Positions 1 to 8,748 of a stretch of DNA of 45,857 bases are shown in pieces. Origin of the DNA: Ruminococcaceae bacterium UBA3903 (lineage in GTDB: Bacteria > Bacillota > Clostridia > Oscillospirales > Acutalibacteraceae); the NCBI GenBank assembly GCA_002391625.1, contig DGFJ01000030.1, positions 1 to 45,857 on the forward strand, given 5' to 3'. Each line of letters starts with the position of its first letter. Position 1 is the first letter of the stretch. The translations under genes were made by a program, and so were the position numbers. The notes beneath the pieces are model-generated. The model did no database searches. It saw only the letters and a list, made by a program, of their open reading frames with translations, and had not been told where the DNA came from.

Positions 1-86
1 CCGTATGCATTTCTTTTAAGAACCTTGATTTTGTTGTTACAGCCTTCTGTAAAGCCATTTGTAACGAGGAATATAAAAAATGTGTT
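1..86 (-). pseudogene. ISL3-type transposase remnant, runs off left edge
   Basis: On the minus strand a frame open from the window edge encodes NGFTEGCNNKIKVLKRNAYG, the well-conserved stretch near the C-terminus of ISL3-family transposases (N-G-x-x-E-G-x-N-N-K-x-K-x-x-K-R). Upstream of it the frame meets TAA (87-89) and TGA (90-92), and nothing transposase-like follows, so the large N-terminal part is missing or scrambled. The C-terminal end lies outside the window. It is an insertion-sequence relic bordering the SipW gene cluster. Confidence 0.7.
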
Positions 87-228
87 TTATCAAAGCTTTT
101 AAAAGAAATTTGATATGTCAAACATAATAAGACCTAAAAATTTACTAAATAATACTAATTATAATGTCATATATTTATATATAATAAAAAGTATCTTGTA
201 TAAATATCATAAAAAAATTAAAAAACCG

Positions 229-257
229 TTGACTATTTTGTGTAAATGGTATATACT
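229..257 (+). promoter_or_regulatory. Promoter of the SipW-substrate cluster
   Basis: TTGACT (229-234), a 17-nt spacer and TATACT (252-257) form a sigma-A-type promoter about 80 nt before the first gene of the cluster. The 200 bp before it are very AT-rich, with no gene apart from the transposase relic. Confidence 0.6.
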
Positions 258-337
258 TTAGAAAACAGCAAAAAAGGCTTAAAAAATATAAAAAAACACA
301 GTAAAACTAGTAAAATTGTTTAAAGAAGGACAACCTT

Positions 338-1168
338 ATGGATAAATTTACTGAAAATATGGATTTTGAGCAAAGGCAAACCCAAAAAGTTAATAAAATT
401 AGTCAGAAGGTACGTTTGAAATCCACATTAGTGTTGTTAGTTATCGCAATATTAGCAGTGATAACAGCTACCTTAGCTTGGTTTACTATATCTAGCTTGG
501 TGGGACTGGACAATATGCAAATGTCCATTGGGACTGGTGTAGGGTTGTATGTATCTACATCAGACCATGGAACGGACTTGGATAGCTACTCACATACTAT
601 TACTAATGAAATGGTAAATGCACAGCTTGCAAGCTATAATACAAGGCTGTCTGATTTTTCCTTAATGCCCTTAACATCATCTGATGGTTTATCCTTTGCT
701 AATCAAGCAGGTAACAAACAGGCTGAAAACAAAAACAGTTTTTTAGAAATGGAATTTTATTTTATTGCTACAGATGATATGTGGGTGCACCTAACATCTG
801 ACAATACAGGGGTTGATAAGGATGACGGTACAAGGGTTTCCACTACCAGCACAGGAACACAGTCTGAGGTTGTAAGGTGTATGCGTGTTAGCTTTAAAAG
901 TGATTCAGACTCCGCCGTAATATATGAACCAAACAAGGCTGCTGGTATAGCAGGGCAAACAACATTTGATTTACCAGCCGCTGGTTCTATGGTTTATAAT
1001 AACGATAATCGAATATTTCATTTATACGCAATGACACCAACAAAGGTAAAAATTAGAATATGGTTAGAGGGAGAAGACCCACAATGTACGGATAACGTAC
1101 AAAAGGCAAATATTGCCGTTCAGCTTTGCTTTATAGGCACAAACGAAAACAACGAATTATTAAGCTAA
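338..1168 (+). CDS. SipW-dependent-type signal-peptide protein 1
   Basis: First gene of the cluster, 276 aa. A charged 27-residue cytoplasmic start is followed by one hydrophobic segment (about 28-52) ending in ATLAWFT, the h-region signature of TasA/camelysin-type proteins processed by SipW-class signal peptidases. The rest is a predicted beta-rich extracytoplasmic domain. Near the C-terminus it has RIWLEGEDPQC followed by alternating hydrophobic residues, a signature shared with most other proteins of this cluster. The ATG is preceded by AAGAAGGAC at suitable spacing. Gene 2 starts 37 bp downstream. Family knowledge suggests a surface or matrix fibre component; the exact role is unknown. 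Confidence 0.8.
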   Translation: MDKFTENMDFEQRQTQKVNKISQKVRLKSTLVLLVIAILAVITATLAWFTISSLVGLDNMQMSIGTGVGLYVSTSDHGTDLDSYSHTITNEMVNAQLASYNTRLSDFSLMPLTSSDGLSFANQAGNKQAENKNSFLEMEFYFIATDDMWVHLTSDNTGVDKDDGTRVSTTSTGTQSEVVRCMRVSFKSDSDSAVIYEPNKAAGIAGQTTFDLPAAGSMVYNNDNRIFHLYAMTPTKVKIRIWLEGEDPQCTDNVQKANIAVQLCFIGTNENNELLS

Positions 1169-1205
1169 CAGCTAATAATACATAATAGGCAAGGGGGAGA
1201 TAAAA

Positions 1206-1982
1206 ATGTTTAACAAAAAGCAAAATAAGGCTGAAACATTTACTCCTGCTGACCTTGAAAGGTTTAATGATAAATATAATAATATTTATACTAGAACAGG
1301 TGCAAGAAGCTCTGCGCTGGAAATTTCAAAAACTCAGAAATGGAAACGACGAGGGTTATTTACTTTAATAGCGTGCTTAGCAACGCTTTTAATACTATAC
1401 ATAATTTCTATGATACTTACACAGTGGGGCGATCTGGTAGTAAGTGTTGACAGCGGTGCTTCAGCACAGGGCCTGCAAATTAGTGATACCGCTGATTTTG
1501 ATAATATCACAACTGTTCTTAGCGCTGACAATGTAACAGACGTTACTAATATTACATATAGCTGGCTGCCGGCAGATTTAGAAGCAACTGATGGCTCACA
1601 TAACGGCAGTAATTATTTGGCGTATACACTATATGTTAAAAATGCTGGTAAGGAGAATATAGATTACAAAGGGCAGCTGAATATTAATGGTGTTGCCAAA
1701 AATATGGACGAGGCTGTAAGGGTTATGGTTTACAAAAATGGAGAGCCATTTATTTATGCAAAAAATCAGTATGGTACAGACCAACCAGAGCCAGACACAA
1801 CAGCCTTTGTAAGCGATACGACAGTAATGGAAACACAAACCAAGGAAATGCAGCCCAACGATGTAGATAAATATACAATAGTCGCGTGGGTTGAAGGCAA
1901 TGATCCAGAATGTGTTGATGAAATAATGGGAGGATATATGAGAATGACACTGCTTTTCTCGTTAGCCGACAAAGAATTGTAG
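1206..1982 (+). CDS. Membrane-anchored cluster protein 2 (SipW-substrate-like, atypical signal)
   Basis: 258 aa; GGGGGAG ribosome site before ATG. It has an unusually long N-terminal cytoplasmic part (about 48 residues) and a hydrophobic segment (about 49-71). In contrast to its neighbours, that segment ends in MILTQWGD rather than the usual [AST]-W-[FI] signature, so cleavage by the cluster's peptidases is doubtful and it may stay anchored. The C-terminal VAWVEGNDPEC motif ties it to proteins 1 and 3. I infer a membrane-retained base or anchor for the secreted relatives; there is no direct evidence for this. Confidence 0.72.
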   Translation: MFNKKQNKAETFTPADLERFNDKYNNIYTRTGARSSALEISKTQKWKRRGLFTLIACLATLLILYIISMILTQWGDLVVSVDSGASAQGLQISDTADFDNITTVLSADNVTDVTNITYSWLPADLEATDGSHNGSNYLAYTLYVKNAGKENIDYKGQLNINGVAKNMDEAVRVMVYKNGEPFIYAKNQYGTDQPEPDTTAFVSDTTVMETQTKEMQPNDVDKYTIVAWVEGNDPECVDEIMGGYMRMTLLFSLADKEL

Positions 1983-2079
1983 TGCATACCGTATTCGAAA
2001 ATTTACTAATCAGCCATTGGATATATATTAACAATATCCTAAAAGATGCGGGATAAAATTTAAAGGAGGCAAATTTATT

Positions 2080-2832
2080 ATGAAAACTCAAAAATCAGCA
2101 ACATTTAGAAAGAGTGCGTTATTCTCATCAGTGGCAATGCTACTTGTAGCGACGGTTGCCCTAGGTACAGCTACCTATGCATGGTTCTCACAAAACACAA
2201 CAGCAACAGCAAGTGGTATTAATGTATCATCTACTTCAGCAGAGGGCTTGTATATTTCTGAAACAGATTCTAACTATTCAGGAAGCGTTACATGGACAGA
2301 TACAGCTGTTTTTGCTCCTGCCTCATCTGCATTTGCTAATCTAACGGCACCGGTGTTCTACTCAACAACAACTGAAAATGCTGACGGTACAGCTGATGTT
2401 GCCGCTGGTGCAGCTGCAGTAAACGCTACCGATAGCGGAACAAATTATTATCTTGCTAAGGATTTGTATGTAAAAGCTGCTAACGATACAACCAAAAATC
2501 TTAAAGTTGCAGTAACAGTAGCAGGAACTGCTTCAAACTATGCCCGTGTAGCTATAGTTGATGTTGATACAGCAGATACGGGAATGAAGGGTATTGTATC
2601 TGGCGAAGCAGAAACATATAAGGCTATTGCAAGCGCAACCGCTTCAAGCATAACATACAGTGAAGATATGAACGCAACAACAAGCATTACTGACGCACTT
2701 GTAACTGGAATGGGTACAACACCACATCATTACAAGGTTTATGTATGGTTTGAGGGTTGTGACAGTCAATGTACAACATCTAATTCAGGAAAAGGTTTAG
2801 ATGTTTCATTACAATTTACATTGGCAGAATAA
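2080..2832 (+). CDS. SipW-dependent-type signal-peptide protein 3, likely major subunit
   Basis: 250 aa. Signal region: residues 1-40 with ATYAWFSQ, a near-perfect TasA/camelysin-type site. The mature part is rich in Ala, Thr and Ser and ends with VWFEGCDSQC and a last beta-strand-like stretch. It has the strongest ribosome site of the cluster (AAAGGAGG, 10 nt before ATG) and lies directly before a signal peptidase gene, as TasA lies next to SipW in Bacillus. I infer that this is the abundant structural subunit of a surface fibre. The two Cys flanking the signature (also in protein 1) could form a disulfide. Confidence 0.82.
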   Translation: MKTQKSATFRKSALFSSVAMLLVATVALGTATYAWFSQNTTATASGINVSSTSAEGLYISETDSNYSGSVTWTDTAVFAPASSAFANLTAPVFYSTTTENADGTADVAAGAAAVNATDSGTNYYLAKDLYVKAANDTTKNLKVAVTVAGTASNYARVAIVDVDTADTGMKGIVSGEAETYKAIASATASSITYSEDMNATTSITDALVTGMGTTPHHYKVYVWFEGCDSQCTTSNSGKGLDVSLQFTLAE

Positions 2833-2869
2833 TCAGAAAATTATAATTTAAAACACAGGAGACGCTCGT

Positions 2870-3598
2870 ATGAAAAAGATATTTTCAAAAGCATTACATA
2901 TTTTGGTTGATATTTTAATAGTGATTGTACTGATTATTTCCACAGCTGTGGTTGTTATGTCGGTATCATCAAAAAGTACGGGCGTCCCTAGCTTGTTTGG
3001 TTATTCCCCCCTAAGTGTGCAGTCTAATTCAATGGTTCCCACCTTTCAGGCGGGTGATATGATTATTGGAAAAATAAGTGATGAAAACACCCAGTACAAT
3101 GTCGGCGATGTTGTTACCTTTGGTGTAACAATACAGGGCGTTAACACCTACAATACTCATAGAATACACGAAATAACACAGATAAACGGCGAAACCTGTT
3201 ATGTTACAAAGGGCGATAATAACGTTCTTGTTGATGATGGGTACAGAACAAGGTCTAGCATCGTTGCGGTGTATACAGGTGACTGTATTCAGGGTGGTGG
3301 CAGTGTAATGGATTTCTTTGGCAGTCAGCTGGGATTCTTTCTGTGCATACTGTTACCAATGATTTTGTTCTTTTTGTTCCAATTATACCGTGTTATTCGT
3401 AACCTGATTGCTTATAACAAGGCAAAGGCTTTTGAAGAGGGACAAGCAGCAGCACAGACCACTGCTAATCTTTCTGATGAGGAAAAGAAAAGAGTTGCCG
3501 AAGAATATTTGGCTAGTTTAAATGTCAGCGGTGACAGTCAGAATAAAAACGGAACAACAAGGGGAAGTGATGTTTCTGACAGTAACACCAAAGAGTAA
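2870..3598 (+). CDS. sipW: Signal peptidase I, SipW/ER type (copy 1)
   Basis: 242 aa; ACAGGAGA ribosome site before ATG. An N-terminal membrane segment (about 8-30) precedes the catalytic domain. SNSMVPTFQAGD gives the nucleophile Ser54, and NTHRIHEI gives His97. A His in place of the usual Lys marks the ER/archaeal/SipW branch of signal peptidase I. KGDNN is the conserved fourth box. A second membrane segment (about 152-172) is followed by a charged cytoplasmic tail of about 65 residues, longer than in copy 2. The expected role is cleavage of the neighbouring SipW-type precursors at the outer face of the membrane. Confidence 0.9.
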   Translation: MKKIFSKALHILVDILIVIVLIISTAVVVMSVSSKSTGVPSLFGYSPLSVQSNSMVPTFQAGDMIIGKISDENTQYNVGDVVTFGVTIQGVNTYNTHRIHEITQINGETCYVTKGDNNVLVDDGYRTRSSIVAVYTGDCIQGGGSVMDFFGSQLGFFLCILLPMILFFLFQLYRVIRNLIAYNKAKAFEEGQAAAQTTANLSDEEKKRVAEEYLASLNVSGDSQNKNGTTRGSDVSDSNTKE

Positions 3599-3612
3599 TA
3601 AAAGTATAACAG

Positions 3613-3654
3613 CAATATTTCTTTTTGGTACGAAAATACCTGAAAGAAATATTG
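3613..3654 (+). other. Intercistronic hairpin between sipW-1 and the AAA+ gene
   Basis: CAATATTTCTTT (3613-3624) pairs perfectly with AAAGAAATATTG (3643-3654). Inside, GGTA pairs with TACC across a 2x2 internal loop, with a 6-nt CGAAAA loop. No clean U-tract follows, so it is more likely a partial terminator or RNA-processing/stability element that sets a lower level of the downstream ATPase pair. Confidence 0.55.
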
Positions 3655-3716
3655 TGTTATATTTTACAGAAGTGTTTTTTAAGACACATAACAGTATTTT
3701 GTGAGGAGTTGAGACA

Positions 3717-5261
3717 GTGGATACAATATTTAAGTTCTTGTTTGAATTTTTAGGCCAATTTTTTGGTTCATTGTGGTCTATAATTGTTGCTTTGTTCAGC
3801 GGTATTGGTGAGGCTTTTAATTTTGGAAAATATGTTGAAATTATTCAAAATTACACCACAGAGCTTGGCGGTATGTCTTGGGTTGTAGCAATAGTAGCAA
3901 TTTTAATTTTGGCAGCTGTTTTGGCTTTAATTGTATTTTTAATTGTTATGTCTGTTAAAAAATCCTTCCGATTTAGAAAAAAGGCTAAGGATACAAGGGA
4001 TTTAGTGCAAGAGGTGACATCCCTAAACAGAGAGGTTATGCGGCTAAATCTGGAAAAAGATAAAATATTGTCAATGAAGGTTTCTCAAATTGGTTTAAAT
4101 CCTAACGAGATTTCTGAATTAACTGGGGCAGAAATAGAAACACTTAACGAAAACGGTGACAACCAAGCAGATCAGGGCAATGACCAGCGTTTCTTTAAAT
4201 TAACTCAGGTGGATAATAAATGGGCGTTGTACCAGCCACCAGTCTATGATAATCAAATTACTTTGCCGGAAATATGTGAACGCTTTAGAAATTTTGCTTG
4301 TTCCAGACTGGGCTTGTACTATGATATTAAGATTATAAGATTGTTTGTATCCTCCTTTGCTTCTACTAGATTGATAATACTGCAAGGTATATCTGGTACA
4401 GGTAAAACCTCATTACCATATGCCTTTGGTAAGTTTTTGCAGAACGATGCAGTTATTACATCTATTCAGCCATCATGGCGTGACCGTTCAGAGCTTTTTG
4501 GTTACTTTAATGAATTTACAAAGAGGTATAACGAAACTGAGCTTCTGCGTTCAATGTATGAGGCTACATACAACGAAAATATTTACCTTGTGATTTTGGA
4601 TGAAATGAATATTGCCCGTGTTGAATATTATTTTGCAGAGATGCTGTCTATATTGGAGATGCCTTCCCGTGATGAATGGATAGTTGATTTAGTCCCCAAT
4701 GTATGGGAAAATGACCCAAAGCATTTACATGACGGTAAGCTTAAGCTACCTGAAAACATGTGGTATATAGGTACAGCCAACAATGATGACTCTACCTTTG
4801 CTATTACAGATAAGGTTTACGACAGGGCAATGCCAATAGATATAAACACAAAAGGAGTGGTCTTTGAAGCACCAGATACTCCTCCACTTAGCTTAAACTA
4901 TAAGCATTTAGAAGAAATGCTTAACTATGCAAAGGCTAACTACAAGGTATCAGAAGCCAGCTTGAAAAAGGTGGAAATGCTTGATGATTATGTTATTGAG
5001 CATTTTAGACTAGCTTTTGGTAACCGTATTGTTAAACAGCTTAGGGAGTTTGTACCTGCCTTTGTAGGATGTGGTGGAACTGAGCTGGATGGCTTAGATT
5101 ATGTATTGGCCCGCAAGGTTTTTAGAAAATTTGAAAGCTTAAACCTTTCATTTATCCGTGATGAAATTGACGGGTTGTGTGACTATCTTGATCAGCTTTT
5201 TGGCAAGGAAAATATGAACGAATGTAAGGAATATTTGCACAGACTGCAAAAAATGATTTAA
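3717..5261 (+). CDS. Membrane-anchored McrB-like AAA+ ATPase
   Basis: 514 aa, GTG start after GAGGAG. The N-terminal part has an amphipathic stretch and a membrane segment (about 54-80), then a short charged linker. The C-terminal half is an AAA+ module: Walker A GISGTGKTS (about 224-232), Walker B LVILDEMN (about 291-298) and a sensor-1-like block GTANNDDST (about 352), followed by VYDRAM. The order and spacing resemble AAA_5/McrB-type ATPases rather than ABC or FtsH proteins. It is followed 51 bp later by a DUF2357/McrC-like partner, as in McrBC-type pairs. A membrane anchor is unusual for McrB relatives. I infer an ATP-driven motor acting on the cluster's surface proteins or their precursors. 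Confidence 0.75.
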   Translation: MDTIFKFLFEFLGQFFGSLWSIIVALFSGIGEAFNFGKYVEIIQNYTTELGGMSWVVAIVAILILAAVLALIVFLIVMSVKKSFRFRKKAKDTRDLVQEVTSLNREVMRLNLEKDKILSMKVSQIGLNPNEISELTGAEIETLNENGDNQADQGNDQRFFKLTQVDNKWALYQPPVYDNQITLPEICERFRNFACSRLGLYYDIKIIRLFVSSFASTRLIILQGISGTGKTSLPYAFGKFLQNDAVITSIQPSWRDRSELFGYFNEFTKRYNETELLRSMYEATYNENIYLVILDEMNIARVEYYFAEMLSILEMPSRDEWIVDLVPNVWENDPKHLHDGKLKLPENMWYIGTANNDDSTFAITDKVYDRAMPIDINTKGVVFEAPDTPPLSLNYKHLEEMLNYAKANYKVSEASLKKVEMLDDYVIEHFRLAFGNRIVKQLREFVPAFVGCGGTELDGLDYVLARKVFRKFESLNLSFIRDEIDGLCDYLDQLFGKENMNECKEYLHRLQKMI

Positions 5262-5312
5262 TGTAATTACCATTAACCACAAACATTTAGGATATGAGGT
5301 GAGTACTTTCTT

Positions 5313-7778
5313 ATGGCTGATTTTAATAATTATTACCGTGCTTATATGAATATGCAGGAAACGCTAAAAGGGGATTTTACTCACAATTATTTGATAGAAA
5401 CAATGTCACGCAACGATGCCGGTGAGGATACACACGCAGGCAAGGTTTACAACCGTGTTATTGATATGCAGTGGGTAGAGGCCATTGAGGAGGCTATCGT
5501 ATATATAGATAAAGCCATCCGAGAGCAACGGCGTTTTATTGTACAGAACGAGGACATTGTACCCATCGAAAAAGCAAGAAAAATAACAAATGAGTCTGTA
5601 CGGCATTTGGCACAGCATACTAATCTTATTGCTCGTGTAGAAAGTGACACCGTTACGCCAGAGCGTATTTTGGATATTCAAAGGGAAGAAAGCTTTGCCA
5701 TATACGAAAATCGTTTTTTACATACCTTGCTAAATAACGTCATACGTTTCGTTGAGGAACGTTACAAGGAAATGCGTAATGCTCCTAATGATTCTTTTTC
5801 TAAGGTGCATATGACCAGAAAAATAACAGTGAACGGTCAAACCTTAGCCTTTGACGTAACATATTCTAATGAAAGTCATGAGCGTGAAAAAATTGAGCTG
5901 GATGAGGACATTTCAACATTAACTGATTTTGAACGTGTACGCAGAATTAGACGTGTGTTGTCAGATTTTATGGCATCATCATTAATGAGGGCATTGTCAC
6001 ATTGTGAACCTGTACGTCCGCCAATTTTACATACTAATTTAATGACCAAGAACACCAATTTTAAAAAATCCTTAGATTTGTGGTTGTTTATTGAAACGTA
6101 TCAAAAAAAGGGCTTTGATGTTGTAGGCGAAGAATTTAAGGGCAAAATGGAAAAAAACGTTCAACAGGGAATTTACAACGTATTGTCATTTGAACATTTT
6201 GCTTTGTGTTTAAGCACAAATACAGCGCTGCGAAAAATGCTTCACGAAAATTATTTAGAGGAAAATGAACGCAGAAAGCATTTAGAGGTTAAACCAGTTA
6301 ATGAAGAGCAGCTAAAGCTGGAGGAACGTGTTAAGGCAGTACGTGAAGAAGAAATGCAAATACGTTTAGAAGAAATTTTATCTCGTGAAAAGCAGATAAA
6401 GGAATTAAATGGTGCTGTTGACCATCAAAAGCTTTTAATAAACAACTTGGAAGTGCGTGCAAAAGAAATGAAGGCATCAATAGCCTATAATCAGGAGCTT
6501 TTGCAGAAAAATAAAGACCAGATAGCCCAGCTGCAAGCTGACGTATTGAAGCACGAAAATACTATTGAGCAGCAAAAAACCAGTATAGCAGACTTATCAC
6601 ATGATGTTAACCAGAAGAAACAGCAGATAGAACAATATGAAACAGAAAACAATCAGCTGTTACAAAAAATAAAGGGTGTTGAACAAAAAAATTCTGATTG
6701 TTTAACACAAATAACACAGCTAAACACTATCATTAACAACAATACAAATACGATTGCTACACTAAATTCTCAAATTAATGAGCAAAAAACTATCTTAGAG
6801 CAAAAAACAAAGCAAGCCTCGGAGCTTTTAAAAACAAATTCCCAGTTAACAACCGCTATTACACAGCACAAAGAGCTGTTAACGGATACACAGCAGGAGC
6901 AGGAAAGGCTTAAACAGCAAATAATTGATAATAACATTGAACACGAAAAAGCTTTAAGGGCTTTAAAGGACTCACAGCAGCTGCAATTATTGCAAAAGGA
7001 TAAGGAGCTGGAAAAGGAAAAGCAGGATGGGGCAGTAGCATTAGCAAATCAGGAAAAATCCTTTAATGAAAAAGCTGCAATAATCAATAGTTCTCATGAA
7101 AAAGCTTTACAAAATGCTAAGGCTAGGTTTGAAAACGAAAAACAAAAGCTGCAACGGAATATTGCAGTTGAGCTAAAGCATAACTCTAAAGCTATACAAG
7201 CACAGGCAGATAAGAAGATAAAAGCGGCTGAAAAGCAAGCCAGTGCTATTGTCAGGCTTGCTAAAAAGGAAGCGTCAGAACAGGTGGCTAAGGCTAAAAG
7301 GCTTACTAAAGGTGATACAGATAAGGTTATATCCTTGTACAACGCAGACCTTGTATGTGGTTTTACTGAATTACAGGCTAATTATATGGTATCATTGTTT
7401 AAAGACGGGTTCATTAATGATGTGGCGAAGCTGGCAAGGAAAAAGCAAGATGAAATAGAAACCATATTTATTGTGAAAAACAAAAAATCTGTTATAGTTA
7501 ATACTTTTTATCAAGGTCAAGGTAAGGTGTTGAAAAAATATAAGGCTGTAGATAATATGGAAAAAGAGGTTGATGATGTTTCTACATGGTTACCGCATAC
7601 TAACAGCCATATGGCCGTGATAACCTGCTGCAGTGCCAATAATCAGCTGGCTAATACATATGCAGATGCTTTAAAAAATAAGTTGTCCTTTAAACAGGTG
7701 GAGATTGTAAAATCAGGACAGTCAACAGCTATACAAAAAGGCGTGTCCACAATAGGTATTTATTACTACAGAGAGTGA
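5313..7778 (+). CDS. DUF2357-like / coiled-coil / DegV-lobe-like fusion protein
   Basis: 821 aa; GAGGTGA ribosome site, ATG start. Residues about 60-330 resemble the DUF2357 N-terminal region of McrC relatives (ESFAIYENRFLHTLLNNV; later PPILHTNLMTKNTNFKKS). Residues about 335-690 are a long Glu/Lys/Gln coiled coil. The C-terminal 130 residues have a short helical KGDTDKVISLYN region and then a block resembling the second lobe of DegV/EDD fatty-acid-binding proteins: a K-x-x-K segment, MAVITCCSANNQLANTYAD and a closing STAIQKGVSTIGIYYYRE like the DegV I-G-x-x-G ending. No PD-(D/E)xK nuclease motif is visible. It has no signal peptide, so it is probably cytoplasmic and partners the membrane ATPase just upstream. 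Confidence 0.68.
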   Translation: MADFNNYYRAYMNMQETLKGDFTHNYLIETMSRNDAGEDTHAGKVYNRVIDMQWVEAIEEAIVYIDKAIREQRRFIVQNEDIVPIEKARKITNESVRHLAQHTNLIARVESDTVTPERILDIQREESFAIYENRFLHTLLNNVIRFVEERYKEMRNAPNDSFSKVHMTRKITVNGQTLAFDVTYSNESHEREKIELDEDISTLTDFERVRRIRRVLSDFMASSLMRALSHCEPVRPPILHTNLMTKNTNFKKSLDLWLFIETYQKKGFDVVGEEFKGKMEKNVQQGIYNVLSFEHFALCLSTNTALRKMLHENYLEENERRKHLEVKPVNEEQLKLEERVKAVREEEMQIRLEEILSREKQIKELNGAVDHQKLLINNLEVRAKEMKASIAYNQELLQKNKDQIAQLQADVLKHENTIEQQKTSIADLSHDVNQKKQQIEQYETENNQLLQKIKGVEQKNSDCLTQITQLNTIINNNTNTIATLNSQINEQKTILEQKTKQASELLKTNSQLTTAITQHKELLTDTQQEQERLKQQIIDNNIEHEKALRALKDSQQLQLLQKDKELEKEKQDGAVALANQEKSFNEKAAIINSSHEKALQNAKARFENEKQKLQRNIAVELKHNSKAIQAQADKKIKAAEKQASAIVRLAKKEASEQVAKAKRLTKGDTDKVISLYNADLVCGFTELQANYMVSLFKDGFINDVAKLARKKQDEIETIFIVKNKKSVIVNTFYQGQGKVLKKYKAVDNMEKEVDDVSTWLPHTNSHMAVITCCSANNQLANTYADALKNKLSFKQVEIVKSGQSTAIQKGVSTIGIYYYRE

Positions 7779-7783
7779 TTGTT

Positions 7784-8710
7784 ATGGAAAAGAGCAGGGT
7801 GATAAAGGTTAGAAGACATTTGCTATTAAAAAATTTAATACTTGTCTTTGTTACCGCTTTGCTTTTAATTGTGGCAACATGGACATGGTTCAGCAATAAT
7901 AAAACAGTAGATGCAGATGGTATTAGCATTACAGCTGAAACACCAGATAACATGGAGCTTTCCTTAGATGGCGTAAATTACAATAGCAATATCTTAAAAA
8001 AAGAATTTAGCGGACTTTCGCTGATAGATGTAACCAGTGACGGAAAGACATTTATTAGACCACAGCTGATTATTAACGCCAGCGGCGTGGCAGTACCAAA
8101 TACCAATAAGGATTGGCAGACGGCACAGGAAAATACGGCGTATATTTCATTAAAATTATATGTTAGATCAAAACAACAGTTAAAAATTTACTTAAGGGAT
8201 GACAGCACTTTAGATCCAAAATCTCCAGTTTTACGATGGGATGCGGGAACAGAACAGTCTAATTATAATCCCAGCTCCTATGGCAACTTTTCAAAGGATT
8301 GTATTGTTGGTGCTGCTAGGCTCTCTGTATTGGATAAATCCAACAACGTAAAGCTTATTTGGATACCGCACCCAGAGCTGTACTTAGACACTTCACAGGC
8401 TCATTGGGAAGTGTATGATAACATAGCTCAGGGTGACACGTATATTCATCAATACTATGATATTAATAAAAATTTCTATACCTATGATAATGCTGTTGCT
8501 TCTGTATATAATGGAGGTACAGGCAAATACCAGCTGGGTACAGATAGCTTTATTACAGAATTAGATGGAACAGTGGCAGACGATGGTTACTATTATAGTA
8601 GCTTTACCATAAATGTTTGGGTGGATGGTTGTGATACAGAGGCTCGCAGAGCCTTGTCAGGCGGTGTGTTTAATATTAATTTAAAATTCATGGCGAATAA
8701 ATCAGCTTAA
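7784..8710 (+). CDS. SipW-dependent-type signal-peptide protein 7
   Basis: 308 aa from the ATG at 7784. An in-frame GTG at 7775 lies inside the AGAGAG ribosome site and the preceding stop codon, so the ATG is preferred. Basic start, hydrophobic segment (about 14-33) and ATWTWFSNN form the SipW-type signal. The mature domain is beta-rich with many Tyr/Asn residues and ends with NVWVDGCDTEARRALSGG and a final strand, the cluster signature. Translation is probably coupled to the coiled-coil gene, whose stop is 6 bp upstream. Likely an extracellular structural protein. Confidence 0.8.
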   Translation: MEKSRVIKVRRHLLLKNLILVFVTALLLIVATWTWFSNNKTVDADGISITAETPDNMELSLDGVNYNSNILKKEFSGLSLIDVTSDGKTFIRPQLIINASGVAVPNTNKDWQTAQENTAYISLKLYVRSKQQLKIYLRDDSTLDPKSPVLRWDAGTEQSNYNPSSYGNFSKDCIVGAARLSVLDKSNNVKLIWIPHPELYLDTSQAHWEVYDNIAQGDTYIHQYYDINKNFYTYDNAVASVYNGGTGKYQLGTDSFITELDGTVADDGYYYSSFTINVWVDGCDTEARRALSGGVFNINLKFMANKSA

Positions 8711-8748
8711 CATGGCAGTATTAAGGGTAAAAACAGAAGGTGATATAT

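Noticed and set aside
3717..7778. Plain McrBC restriction system
   Set aside because: The ATPase has a membrane anchor, no nuclease motif is seen in the partner, and the pair is buried in a surface-protein operon. Relation to McrBC is kept, but restriction function is not claimed.
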